Assembly (NCBI GenBank): GCA_024692605.1
Contig: JAILMQ010000027.1
Span: forward strand, 1 to 47,901
DNA from: Eubacterium sp.
Lineage (GTDB): Bacteria > Bacillota > Clostridia > Lachnospirales > Lachnospiraceae
Reading direction: 5' to 3'
DNA: 47,901 nucleotides
The notes under the pieces were generated by a model. That model ran no database searches. It was not told the DNA's origin and was given only the letters and a program-made list of their open reading frames with translations. Both the position numbers and the translations under genes were made by a program. This document shows positions 1 through 7,432 of this stretch, piece by piece (within the stretch, counting starts at the first letter, position 1; each line of letters opens with the position of its first letter).

Positions 1-190
1 CGTTTATTTTGATATTTGAACCGCTTACTGAATATGTGCCTAAAATACCTAGTTGTTCATAATATTTTTCCTTTTCTGTTACAGAATTAGACTTGGCCTG
101 TGTGTCTATTTTTGAAACAGAGAAGCAGCCAAGAAGGATTACTAATGTCAGGATAACAGAAAAGAGTTTTCTTAATCTAATACTGTTCAT
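1..190 (-). CDS. partial secreted or lipoprotein CDS, N-terminus only
   Basis: This reading frame starts at the ATG at 190-188 and runs off the left edge of the window, so only about 63 residues are visible. It is not in the ORF track. A good ribosome site (AGGAGGT) precedes the start on the minus strand. The N-terminus is a signal peptide: RLRKLF, then a hydrophobic stretch ending in LLGC, which could be a lipobox. A signal peptidase I site after TQA is the alternative. The mature part begins with a polar, lysine- and glutamate-rich stretch. I do not recognise the family. It lies 17 bp downstream of the gene at 208-1149 and is probably co-transcribed with it. Confidence 0.7.
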   Translation of the reverse strand, partial: MNSIRLRKLFSVILTLVILLGCFSVSKIDTQAKSNSVTEKEKYYEQLGILGTYSVSGSNIKIN

Positions 191-207
191 AATTTAACCT
201 CCTGTTA

Positions 208-1149
208 TTAATATTTCCAAAGTGTAAGATCGCCACCACTATATCTAGGAACAAAGTAGCTTGTTTTTTTTCTGGAACCATCTGCAAACTTTTGAACACA
301 TTTTAATTCTTTTGCACCGTGTTTTTTGAATATACTATAGGTCACAGAAGATTTATCGTATATGTTCTTATAGGAAATATATATGGAAGTATTCTTCTGA
401 AGAGAGTGGTTATAAACAACTCCTTCGGAGTAGTGTTCATTTTCTGTATAATACTGAGAAAGATTAATGTTCTTTCCGTTCTTAACTTTTTTTATTACAG
501 GTTTTCCGTTTGTTCCTGTAGTTACTACTATTATTCCTGTGATTTTATAACCCGGACTTGCAACAACCTTGAGGTTTCCACTGTCAGCAGAAACCTTTGT
601 ATTTGTTATTGTTTTGGTGGTAGCGACGCCCTTCTTATATGTAACGTTCTGCTTATAAACAACTTGCTTTCCGTAAGTTACCAGCTTATAAGGATTCTTA
701 TATGCCTGAGCAATAACGGTGTATTTATATTTCTTGCCATTTACCTTGAAGGAAATAACGAATTTACCTGCTTTTTTAGCTCTGTATCTGATTTCCCAGT
801 ATGGGATAGACTTATAGGTGTTTGTCTTATCATCCCATTTTCCGGTGGTGCTTTTAGATTCGATACTTACATCAAGAGCTTTTTTCTTGTTAACCTTAAT
901 GTTGGTAATTGTATCTGTTTCCTTTACCATATAAACATAAAACTTGTTGTGATCGTCAAGGCCACAGTAACCAATCTTATCATTTTTCCAGCTATCAGAA
1001 TCTTCATCGTATAGAGACTGATAACTGTTGGTGATGTAAACCTTGTCCTTGTGCGTTGCAGCTTCTACCTTAGAAGCCGGTACATTCAGTGAAAACGCAA
1101 TTGCAAGGGCTAGCAAAAGCGAAAACACTTTTTTGGATAACTTTTTCAT
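208..1149 (-). CDS. secreted protein of unknown function, Ig-like features
   Basis: The ORF track starts ten residues too early. The ATG at 1149 (MKKLSKK) has the ribosome site GAGGAG eight bases upstream, giving 313 residues. A clear signal peptide runs from MKKLSKK through a hydrophobic core to a VEA cleavage site near residue 31. The mature protein is rich in Lys, Tyr, Thr and Val. It contains a stretch (KAGKFVISFKVNGKKYKYTV) that reads like one beta-sandwich, Ig-like module. I see no enzyme motif, sortase signal or membrane anchor at the C-terminus, which ends in LTLWKY. It is probably an exported surface or matrix protein. The promoter at 1235-1263 and the hairpin at 1195-1224 lie in its leader. 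Confidence 0.75.
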   Translation of the reverse strand: MKKLSKKVFSLLLALAIAFSLNVPASKVEAATHKDKVYITNSYQSLYDEDSDSWKNDKIGYCGLDDHNKFYVYMVKETDTITNIKVNKKKALDVSIESKSTTGKWDDKTNTYKSIPYWEIRYRAKKAGKFVISFKVNGKKYKYTVIAQAYKNPYKLVTYGKQVVYKQNVTYKKGVATTKTITNTKVSADSGNLKVVASPGYKITGIIVVTTGTNGKPVIKKVKNGKNINLSQYYTENEHYSEGVVYNHSLQKNTSIYISYKNIYDKSSVTYSIFKKHGAKELKCVQKFADGSRKKTSYFVPRYSGGDLTLWKY

Positions 1150-1169
1150 TGCTTTTCTCCTCTCTTTTT

Positions 1170-1182
1170 GGTGTATCACACC
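1170..1182. repeat. short inverted repeat in the leader of the 208-1149 gene
   Basis: GGTGT-atc-ACACC is a perfect 5-bp dyad between the leader hairpin and the ribosome site of the minus-strand gene. It could be a small operator or RNA hairpin. At this length chance is possible. Confidence 0.3.
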
Positions 1183-1194
1183 TTATTATAAAAA

Positions 1195-1224
1195 TGATGC
1201 CATGGGGCAGTCCCCATGGCATCA
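1195..1224 (-). terminator. hairpin plus T-run, lysozyme terminator and leader element
   Basis: TGATGCCATGGGG and its exact complement form 13-bp arms around a 4-base loop. On the minus strand the hairpin is followed directly by TTTTTAT. This fits an intrinsic terminator for the lysozyme gene that ends at 1241. The hairpin also lies just downstream of a promoter overlapping the lysozyme stop codon (1235-1263), so it would be in the leader of the next gene. A near-identical palindrome occurs at 20137-20166 in the leader of the S15 peptidase gene. Confidence 0.7.
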
Positions 1225-1234
1225 CCCATGAACT

Positions 1235-1263
1235 ATTATACTATTCTGACTTTTCGGTTACAA
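1235..1263 (-). promoter_or_regulatory. sigma-A-type promoter overlapping the lysozyme stop codon
   Basis: On the minus strand TTGTAA (1263-1258) is followed, after exactly 17 bases, by a consensus TATAAT (1240-1235). It would start a transcript near 1228 for the two secreted-protein genes at 208-1149 and 1-190. Confidence 0.6.
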
Positions 1264-2803
1264 TACCATTTTCATCTACTGTGTAGCCGTTTATGGTTGT
1301 ATTTCGCATAAGTCGTCCTGATGGATCGAAGTAGTAGGTCTGTCCATTTATTGATGTTGGACCTGTAGCTGCACTGCCGTTTGATGTGAGATAATAGTCG
1401 CAGCCATTATATCTTATCCATCTGTTCAAAAGAAGTACTCCGCCTCCTGAGAGGAAGTAAACTTTTCCTGATTGTCTGAGAATTCCTCGCTGAACATGTC
1501 CGGATTCATCCATGTAATAAATGTTTGAACCAACTCTGGTCCAGCCTCTGGCCATTCTTCCGTCTGAATTAAAGTAGTATCTTTCAGAACCATAATCCAG
1601 CCATCTGTTTTCATAACGGGCACCATCACTTCCAAGATAGAAAGTTCCATAAGGAAGAACCTTCCAACCGGTTTCTATATAACCCATATCATCAAAGTAA
1701 TATGATTTTCCGTTGATGTAAACCCATCTGTCTCTAGGATATGATCCCTTACCGTTATCGTACCAGATACCCATTGAGCTTTTTCTGAAGCCCTTTTTCT
1801 TTGAGTAGTAGGTTGAAGCGGCTCTTGTTCTGGAGGTTACTATTTTAGAAAAATCTCTGTAGCAGAAATCAATATCTACGCTGTTTACATCTATTCCATC
1901 CAACAGAAGAGTGCTTCCTGCCTGCCAGATATCTCTGGAGATGGCTTCATTATAAATATTGTTGTAGCGGGCAATCCATTTGTAGGTGCCCGGAAGTTTA
2001 TCTACATCGATAAAGTTAGTAGCCCAGTTTTCATTGCAGTAGATCATAGGTGTATAACCGGCAGCTCTTATCTCATCAAGAAAGGCTTTGGCTATCTTTG
2101 TGATCTTTGCTTTCCCCAAAGGTGCTACGGAATTATCTTCCATATCCAGAGCCACAGGATAATTAACTGTGTAGCCTCTCATCTGGTCGATTACCCATTT
2201 TGCATCACTTCTGGAAGCACTTTCGGATTTGGCTGTGCTGTAGAAGTATATACCTGTTTTGATTCCGGCAGCATGTGCCTTTATCATATTTCTCTGATAA
2301 TAAGGATCCACATTGTGGTTTCCGTGACCTACACGGATAAATGTGAATTTAATTCCCTGTCTTTTGGCTGCGCTCCAGTCCATACTTCCCTGATACTGAG
2401 ATACATCAATACCTTTTATGGAACCTGATTCATATTTGTTGTTAGGGATATATTCACCCATTGTATTGAAGTACATGTATCTTCCGTTTACGCGCTGCCA
2501 ACCTATGGTACGCATACCTACACGCCATGCTCCGTGTGAAGAAGGAGCAAAATAATAGGTATGGCCTTTAATTTTATGGAGACCCGTCAGCATGTATCCA
2601 CTTTTGTTGAAATAGTACCAGTTCATATTCAGATACATCCAGCGGCTTCTTACGAGACCGCTATCATCGTAGTACTGCATTTTGCCATTAGTACTTTTCC
2701 AACCTGCAGCATCTGATCTGAAACTGAAAGAGAATACCAGTATCATAAATGCTGCCAGAGTAAGTATCGCTTTTAATATTCTTTTTCTATTTACTAAAAT
2801 AAT
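1241..2803 (-). CDS. secreted GH25 lysozyme with cell-wall-binding repeats
   Basis: Peptidoglycan muramidase, exported. After a signal peptide (VNRKRILK, hydrophobic core, SDA cleavage) come CW-binding repeats (GWKS.., WYYFNKSGYMLTG, YMYFNTMGEY). The GH25 domain follows, opening with KGIDVSQYQG and carrying the catalytic-region motif VALDMEDN. A second block of about seven repeats (YYFDDMGYIETGW and similar) fills the last 170 residues. The ORF track starts at GTG 2848, but that codon lies between the -35 and -10 of a strong promoter and should be upstream of the transcript start. The ribosome site AAAGGAAG (2816-2809) is followed only by in-frame ATT codons at 2803 and 2800. Starting there gives a normal signal peptide, whereas the first in-frame ATG would cut through it. 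I therefore place the start at ATT 2803, which is tentative. The gene stands alone, with no holin or phage genes nearby, so it is more likely a chromosomal autolysin than a phage endolysin. Confidence 0.9.
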   Translation of the reverse strand: MILVNRKRILKAILTLAAFMILVFSFSFRSDAAGWKSTNGKMQYYDDSGLVRSRWMYLNMNWYYFNKSGYMLTGLHKIKGHTYYFAPSSHGAWRVGMRTIGWQRVNGRYMYFNTMGEYIPNNKYESGSIKGIDVSQYQGSMDWSAAKRQGIKFTFIRVGHGNHNVDPYYQRNMIKAHAAGIKTGIYFYSTAKSESASRSDAKWVIDQMRGYTVNYPVALDMEDNSVAPLGKAKITKIAKAFLDEIRAAGYTPMIYCNENWATNFIDVDKLPGTYKWIARYNNIYNEAISRDIWQAGSTLLLDGIDVNSVDIDFCYRDFSKIVTSRTRAASTYYSKKKGFRKSSMGIWYDNGKGSYPRDRWVYINGKSYYFDDMGYIETGWKVLPYGTFYLGSDGARYENRWLDYGSERYYFNSDGRMARGWTRVGSNIYYMDESGHVQRGILRQSGKVYFLSGGGVLLLNRWIRYNGCDYYLTSNGSAATGPTSINGQTYYFDPSGRLMRNTTINGYTVDENGIVTEKSE

Positions 2804-2838
2804 ATCAACTTCCTTTCTGTAAAAATGAATTGACTTAT

Positions 2839-2867
2839 AGATTAACACATTTGCCCTGAAGTGTCAA
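2839..2867 (-). promoter_or_regulatory. strong promoter for the GH25 lysozyme gene
   Basis: Minus strand: consensus TTGACA (2867-2862), a 17-base spacer, then TAATCT (2844-2839) with an upstream TG giving an extended -10. Transcription would begin near 2832, downstream of the GTG codon that the ORF track uses as start. Confidence 0.65.
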
Positions 2868-2909
2868 AAATGCAGGGACTCCGAAGGGCTCATAAAGACT
2901 TGCATTTTT
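2866..2909. promoter_or_regulatory. inverted repeat between two divergent promoters
   Basis: AAAAATGCA (2866-2874) and TGCATTTTT (2901-2909) are perfect 9-bp inverted arms 26 bases apart. Each arm overlaps the -35 element of one of the two divergent promoters, as a shared operator might. No regulator gene is adjacent. Confidence 0.35.
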
Positions 2910-2928
2910 ATTACGAAAATAGGATAAT
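2900..2928 (+). promoter_or_regulatory. promoter for the YkgJ-like gene and mnmA
   Basis: TTGCAT (2900-2905), 17-base spacer, GATAAT (2923-2928). It is placed correctly for the gene starting at 2965. Confidence 0.55.
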
Positions 2929-2964
2929 GGCTTCATGTAATTTTACTGATTTATGGAGATTATT

Positions 2965-3804
2965 ATGCTCAGATACGAGGATTTGGATAAAATATCAGAT
3001 GGCAGGCTTTATCAGATAGATGATAAGGTGAAGGCAGGAACCGACGGCTGTGCCGGCTGCAGCAAATGTTGTGAATCGGATATGGGTAATACAATAGTGC
3101 TTACCCCTTACGACATATTTAGTATGACCTGTGGCTCTGGGAAGACCTTTGATGAACTTCTTACTAACTTTTACATAGAGTTATCCATGGTTGACGGATT
3201 AGTTCTTCCTAATCTTAAGATGGATAAGGGATGTCAGTTTCTAAAGGATGGAAGATGCTCTATTCATAGTTTCAGACCCGGGATATGCAGACTATTTCCC
3301 CTTGGGAGAATCTATAATGAAAAGGGCTTTGATTACATACTTCAGACAGGTGAATGTCCTGTAAAGGATAAGTCAGAGGTTACGGTCCGAGAGTGGCTGG
3401 GAATTGATGATATTACCAGAAATGATGCCTTTATAAATAAGTGGCACAGGTTTCTCATCTTTGAAAGGAAGAAGGTGAGTCTCATCCGTGAGATGGCGGA
3501 GCATGAGGCAAAACGTATTCTGGATATAAGTGAGTCTGATCTGGAAACCTATGCCGGAATAATTAAGGAAACAGATGCGCTGGAGCAGATAAAGGAAGCA
3601 GGTCATGAGGGTGATTACATTTCCGCATACAGAAAAGATAAGGCTGAGAGGATCCGGCAACAGGCAGAGACAGATGTGAAGGAAGTGATGAAAACTGTCC
3701 TTCGGATGATGTATATGGAAGGCTATGATTTTGAATCGGATTTTTATGCACAGTTTGATGAGAGATTGAAAAAGTGCTTCGGTGTTATCAGAAAATATAA
3801 CTAG
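2965..3804 (+). CDS. YkgJ-family cysteine-cluster protein
   Basis: The likely start is the ATG at 2965 (MLRYEDLDK). The GGAG inside the upstream ATGGAG, which the ORF track uses as its start at 2953, is then the ribosome site six bases before it. This gives 279 residues. The family signature is a cysteine cluster: CAGCSKCC near residue 29, then CQFLKDGRCSIHSFRPGICRLFP and GECPVK. It is a candidate zinc or iron-sulfur binding fold of unknown reaction. The second half is helical and charged, without motifs I recognise. It lies 15 bp upstream of mnmA and shares its promoter, so a link to sulfur or metal handling for tRNA thiolation is possible but not shown. Confidence 0.85.
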   Translation: MLRYEDLDKISDGRLYQIDDKVKAGTDGCAGCSKCCESDMGNTIVLTPYDIFSMTCGSGKTFDELLTNFYIELSMVDGLVLPNLKMDKGCQFLKDGRCSIHSFRPGICRLFPLGRIYNEKGFDYILQTGECPVKDKSEVTVREWLGIDDITRNDAFINKWHRFLIFERKKVSLIREMAEHEAKRILDISESDLETYAGIIKETDALEQIKEAGHEGDYISAYRKDKAERIRQQAETDVKEVMKTVLRMMYMEGYDFESDFYAQFDERLKKCFGVIRKYN

Positions 3805-3819
3805 CAGGAAAGAAAAAAT

Positions 3820-4956
3820 ATGAAGAAATTAGTTGCAATGAGCGGCGGAGTGGATAGTTCTGTTGCGGCATATTTAATTAAAAAACAGGGAAATGAGCCC
3901 GTTGGCGTTACCATGATGCTGCATGATAATGACCTGGCATGTAAGGTGGGAACCCATAGCTGCTGTACCCCGGATGATATAGAAGATGCCAGAGTTGTAT
4001 CCTCTAATCTTGGGATTCCATTCCATGTGGTGAACTATCTGGAGGGCTTCAGAGAGAAGGTAATACATAAGTTTATAAAAACATATCTTGCGGGAGAAAC
4101 TCCTAATCCCTGTATAGACTGCAATCGCTATATGAAGTTCGGAAAGCTTTTTGAGATGGCAGAGGAAGAGGGGTGTGAAAAGGTAGTTACAGGACATTAT
4201 GCTACCGTTGAGCCGGATGACAAAACCGGAAGATACAGGCTGAAAAGATCTGTGGACAGAACAAAGGATCAGACCTATGTGCTTTATTTTCTGAATCAGG
4301 AGCAGCTTTCCAGGCTGGAATTTCCACTTGGCGTATATGAGAAGAATAATGTCAGAGAAATAGCAGATGAGATAGGCCTCATGGTGGCAACGAAGCATGA
4401 CAGCCAGGATATATGCTTTGTACCTGATGGGGATTATGCAGGCTACATAGAAAATGAAGGAAGAGATGAAGCTGAGAAGATACTTGGTGGTGATCCTATT
4501 CCGGGAAAGGGAGAATTCCTGGATATAGATGGAAAACTTCTGGGATATCATAAGGGGTATTTTCATTACACCATCGGACAGAGAAAGGGACTTGGTATTT
4601 CTGCAGAAAGACCTCTCTATGTGGTTGACATAATACCGGAACGGAATGAAGTTATCCTTGGTTCAAATGATGATCTTTTTACAAAAGAGGTTCATGCTAC
4701 ACAGTTTAATCTTATAAGCATGCCCGAAGAAGATAAGATTATCTCGGGGAAGAATGATGACAATGCAGATATAGTGTTAAAGGTATCGGCCAAGGTGAGA
4801 TACAGAGCGGTGGATACACCGGGTGTACTAACCTTGCATTCTGATGGTACGGCAGATATGCTTTTTGACGAACCTGTCAGGGCGGTAACCCCCGGTCAAA
4901 GTCTGGTAATCTATGATGGAGAGTATTGCCTTGGCGGAGGCATAATCAAATGCTGA
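3820..4956 (+). CDS. mnmA: tRNA-specific 2-thiouridylase MnmA
   Basis: Cytoplasmic enzyme that activates U34 of Glu, Gln and Lys tRNAs with ATP and inserts sulfur to give 2-thiouridine. The 378-residue length is normal. The PP-loop SGGVDSS is at residues 8-14. The catalytic cysteine pair is present: Cys98 in TPNPCIDCN and Cys199 in SQDICFVPDGDY. The conserved TIGQRKGLG of the central domain and a C-terminal beta-barrel with AVTPGQSLVIYDG also fit. The start is supported by a GGAA-type ribosome site. The gene ends just before a strong terminator, so it is the last gene of a two-gene unit with the YkgJ-like gene. Confidence 0.97.
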   Translation: MKKLVAMSGGVDSSVAAYLIKKQGNEPVGVTMMLHDNDLACKVGTHSCCTPDDIEDARVVSSNLGIPFHVVNYLEGFREKVIHKFIKTYLAGETPNPCIDCNRYMKFGKLFEMAEEEGCEKVVTGHYATVEPDDKTGRYRLKRSVDRTKDQTYVLYFLNQEQLSRLEFPLGVYEKNNVREIADEIGLMVATKHDSQDICFVPDGDYAGYIENEGRDEAEKILGGDPIPGKGEFLDIDGKLLGYHKGYFHYTIGQRKGLGISAERPLYVVDIIPERNEVILGSNDDLFTKEVHATQFNLISMPEEDKIISGKNDDNADIVLKVSAKVRYRAVDTPGVLTLHSDGTADMLFDEPVRAVTPGQSLVIYDGEYCLGGGIIKC

Positions 4957-4967
4957 TAAATACTGAT

Positions 4968-5003
4968 AAAGGACACTGAAAAAATCGGTGTCCTTTGTTT
5001 TTT
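4968..5003 (+). terminator. intrinsic terminator after mnmA
   Basis: AAAGGACAC and GTGTCCTTT form a 9-bp stem around an A-rich loop, followed by GTTTTTT. It separates mnmA from the oxidoreductase operon. Confidence 0.9.
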
Positions 5004-5009
5004 ATCCTA

Positions 5010-5039
5010 TTGTAATACATAATTAATGTGTGATATAAT
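5010..5039 (+). promoter_or_regulatory. promoter of the 2-oxoacid:ferredoxin oxidoreductase operon
   Basis: TTGTAA (5010-5015), 18-base spacer, then TATAAT (5034-5039) preceded by TGA, an extended -10. It is followed by an AGGAGG ribosome site ahead of the first subunit gene. Confidence 0.65.
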
Positions 5040-5071
5040 AACTCCGTGTGTTTTCTAGGAGGAAATGAAAA

Positions 5072-5644
5072 ATGAGTAAAGCTATTGAAATCAGATGGCA
5101 CGGTCGTGGAGGACAAGGTGCCAAGACTGCTGCACTGCTTCTGGCAGATGTTGCATTTAACACAGGAATGTATGTTCAGGGATTTCCGGAATATGGTCCT
5201 GAAAGAATGGGCGCCCCTATTACCGCCTATAACAGACTGAGTGATACAGAGATAAGAAATCACTCTAATATCTATAACCCTGATTATGTTGTGGTTGTTG
5301 ATGAAACACTTCTTCACAGTGTGGATGTCACATCAGGACTTAATAAGGATGGGGCTATAGTAATCAATACCCCTAAGAGTAAGGAAGAAATCATTCCAAT
5401 GCTTAAGGGCTACGAGGGAGAGGTTTACACCATAGATGCCCGTAAGATTTCTATGGAAACCCTTGGAAAATATTTCCCTAATTCACCTATGCTTGCAGCT
5501 ATAGTTAAAGTGTCAGGAATAATGACACAGCAGGATTTCCTTGAGCAGATGAGAGGATCCTATAATCATAAATTTGCTAAAAAGCCTGAAGTTATCGATG
5601 GAAACATGAAGGCTCTTGAGCGTGCATTTCAGGAGGTGAAATAA
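5072..5644 (+). CDS. 2-oxoacid:ferredoxin oxidoreductase, gamma subunit
   Basis: The gamma subunit of a four-subunit POR/VOR/KOR-type enzyme, which oxidatively decarboxylates a 2-oxoacid to its acyl-CoA with ferredoxin as acceptor. The N-terminus IRWHGRGGQGAKTAALLLA is the typical gamma-domain signature, and YVQGFPEYGPERMGAP follows as in the family. The 190-residue length is normal. It is first in a gamma-delta-alpha-beta operon, the order used by archaeal POR and VOR. Its TAA overlaps the next ATG by one base. The substrate (pyruvate, branched-chain 2-oxoacid or 2-oxoglutarate) cannot be told from sequence alone. Confidence 0.93.
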   Translation: MSKAIEIRWHGRGGQGAKTAALLLADVAFNTGMYVQGFPEYGPERMGAPITAYNRLSDTEIRNHSNIYNPDYVVVVDETLLHSVDVTSGLNKDGAIVINTPKSKEEIIPMLKGYEGEVYTIDARKISMETLGKYFPNSPMLAAIVKVSGIMTQQDFLEQMRGSYNHKFAKKPEVIDGNMKALERAFQEVK

Positions 5645-5958
5645 TGGCTAATAAAGAAAGACTTGATATAACAGTTTTAACAGAGACTGCACCTTATCAG
5701 GATATTACTCCGGGAAATGCAGTATATGGTGGCGGTGGCGCCAGAAGCTTTAACACAGGTGAGTGGAGAACTCAGACTCCTGTTATTGACTGGGACAAAT
5801 GTGTTCAGTGCCTTCTTTGTGCTCCAATGTGTCCTGATTCATCAATTCCTGTAAAGGATGGTAAGAGACTGGACTTTGATCTGGAACACTGCAAGGGTTG
5901 TGGAATATGCGTAGGATGTTGTTCCTTCGGTGCTATTACAATGAAGGAGGGACTGTAA
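5644..5958 (+). CDS. 2-oxoacid:ferredoxin oxidoreductase, delta (ferredoxin) subunit
   Basis: A 104-residue 2[4Fe-4S] ferredoxin-like subunit that carries electrons from the TPP site to external ferredoxin. Both cluster motifs are intact: CVQCLLCAPMCP and CKGCGICVGCC. The first is followed by an insertion (DSSIPVKDGKRLDFD) typical of POR delta chains. The N-terminal half holds a glycine-rich stretch (VYGGGGARSF) and the TGEWRTQTPVIDWDKC lead-in usual for the family. It overlaps the gamma gene by one base and ends one base before the alpha gene, so the subunits are translationally coupled. Confidence 0.94.
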   Translation: MANKERLDITVLTETAPYQDITPGNAVYGGGGARSFNTGEWRTQTPVIDWDKCVQCLLCAPMCPDSSIPVKDGKRLDFDLEHCKGCGICVGCCSFGAITMKEGL

Positions 5959-5959
5959 A

Positions 5960-7393
5960 ATGGCTTCAAAAGAAAAGAATCTTAATGCAGAAGAGCAGGC
6001 AATGCAGGCTATCGATGCAGTTAATATGAATCAGACTCCAAGTGTAGAGAGTCCATTCGATGTTGAATATAAAGCAGATAAAAAGAAGAGGGATGGTTCA
6101 AAGACCAAGGGAACAGCTTTAAAGAAGAGAGACAGAATGTCTGGTAATGAGGCTGTTGCACTTGCTATAAAGCAGGTTAATCCTGATGTTATGCCGGCTT
6201 TCCCTATTACTCCTTCAACAGAACTTCCTCAGATGGTTTCAACTTATATATCTAATGGGGAAATTGATACAGAGTTCATTCCTGTTGAATCTGAGCACAG
6301 CTCAATGAGTGCAGCTATCGGTGCTTCAGCAGCAGGTGCAAGAGCACTTACTGCAACTTCATCAGCAGGTCTCGCATTTATGTGGGAAGAACTATATATA
6401 GCAGCTTCTGACAGACTTCCACTGGTTCTCTGTCTTGTAAACAGAACACTTACAGGACCACTTAATATAAACTGTGATCATTCAGACAGTATGGGAGCAA
6501 GAGATAGTGGATGGCTTCAGGTTTATGCTGAAACCAATGAAGAAGCATATGATAACTTCATTATGGCTTACCGTGTTACTGAGCATCCGGATGTAAGACT
6601 TCCGATGATGGTTTGTTATGACGGCTTCATCACAAGTCATGCCGTAATGAATATTGAGACTATTGATACAGCATCAGTAAGAGAATTTGTAGGCGAATAT
6701 GAGCCTGATAATTTCCTTCTGAATAAGGATATGCCTATGGCCGTTGGTCCATATGCTAATTCACCATTTTACATGGAAACAAAATACAATCAGAGAAATG
6801 CAATGAAGAATGCTAAAAAAGTAATTCTTGATGTATGTGCTGAATACGAAAAGGTTTCAGGACGTAAGTATTCTCTTTTTGAAGAATATAGAATGGAAGA
6901 TGCAAAGTATGCCATAGTTATTATGGGATCAGCCGCAGGTCAGACCAAGGATGCAGTGGATAAGCTCCGTGAGTATGGTATCCACGTTGGTATGATAAAG
7001 GTCCGTGTTTTCAGACCTTTCCCTGGAGAAGAACTTGCCCAGGCACTTAAGCATTGTCTGTCTGTAGCTATTATGGACAGAGCAGAGAGCTTCTCAGGAA
7101 TGGGTGGCCCTCTTGGAAGTGAGCTTAAGGCAGCAATGTTCGATGCGGGACTTGATATACCGGTTGTTAACTATTTCTACGGTCTTGGTGGACGTGATTA
7201 CACTGTTACCGAAGCAAGAGATGTTTTCAAGGATATTCGTGAGATAGTAAGACGTGGTGCTGAACCTGTACAGTTTAAATATATCGGCCTTAGAGACAGA
7301 AATGCAAATAAGCCGGAGGATATATTTGAATTCAAGGGACCGGATCAGATGGATATCAGAGTATCCGGCGACGGCGTAAAGATTTCAGAATAA
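5960..7393 (+). CDS. 2-oxoacid:ferredoxin oxidoreductase, alpha subunit
   Basis: The alpha subunit carries the pyrimidine-binding and C-terminal transketolase-like domains. Recognisable stretches are MSGNEAVALAIKQVNPDVMPAFPITP at residues 60-85, the SEHSSMSAAIGASAAGAR helix and TSSAGLAFMWEELYIAA. At 477 residues it is longer than the roughly 390 usual for PorA. The excess is an N-terminal tail of about 59 residues, polar and lysine-rich, before the point where family members normally start. The ATG at 5960 sits one base after the delta stop and after GGAGG, so the extension is very probably translated. The tail has no motif I recognise. Confidence 0.93.
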   Translation: MASKEKNLNAEEQAMQAIDAVNMNQTPSVESPFDVEYKADKKKRDGSKTKGTALKKRDRMSGNEAVALAIKQVNPDVMPAFPITPSTELPQMVSTYISNGEIDTEFIPVESEHSSMSAAIGASAAGARALTATSSAGLAFMWEELYIAASDRLPLVLCLVNRTLTGPLNINCDHSDSMGARDSGWLQVYAETNEEAYDNFIMAYRVTEHPDVRLPMMVCYDGFITSHAVMNIETIDTASVREFVGEYEPDNFLLNKDMPMAVGPYANSPFYMETKYNQRNAMKNAKKVILDVCAEYEKVSGRKYSLFEEYRMEDAKYAIVIMGSAAGQTKDAVDKLREYGIHVGMIKVRVFRPFPGEELAQALKHCLSVAIMDRAESFSGMGGPLGSELKAAMFDAGLDIPVVNYFYGLGGRDYTVTEARDVFKDIREIVRRGAEPVQFKYIGLRDRNANKPEDIFEFKGPDQMDIRVSGDGVKISE

Positions 7394-7432
7394 TTGTTTT
7401 ATTAATTTATTAGAAATAAGGAAGCGAAAGAA

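Noticed and set aside
319-1014. 231-aa plus-strand ORF opposite the secreted protein gene
   Set aside because: It is antisense to a gene with a signal peptide and ribosome site. Its own sequence is Cys/Tyr/Phe-rich shadow translation without a ribosome site.
1195-1224. Palindromes at 1195 and 20137 as terminal inverted repeats of a transposon
   Set aside because: Each is a self-contained hairpin. The 19 kb between them is core genes, and no transposase or target duplication is visible.
1241-2803. GH25 lysozyme as a prophage endolysin
   Set aside because: It has a Sec signal peptide and choline-type repeats, and no holin, tail, integrase or terminase genes are nearby.
3874-4566. 230-aa minus-strand ORF inside mnmA
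   Set aside because: mnmA is complete and conserved on the plus strand, and this frame shows no family features.
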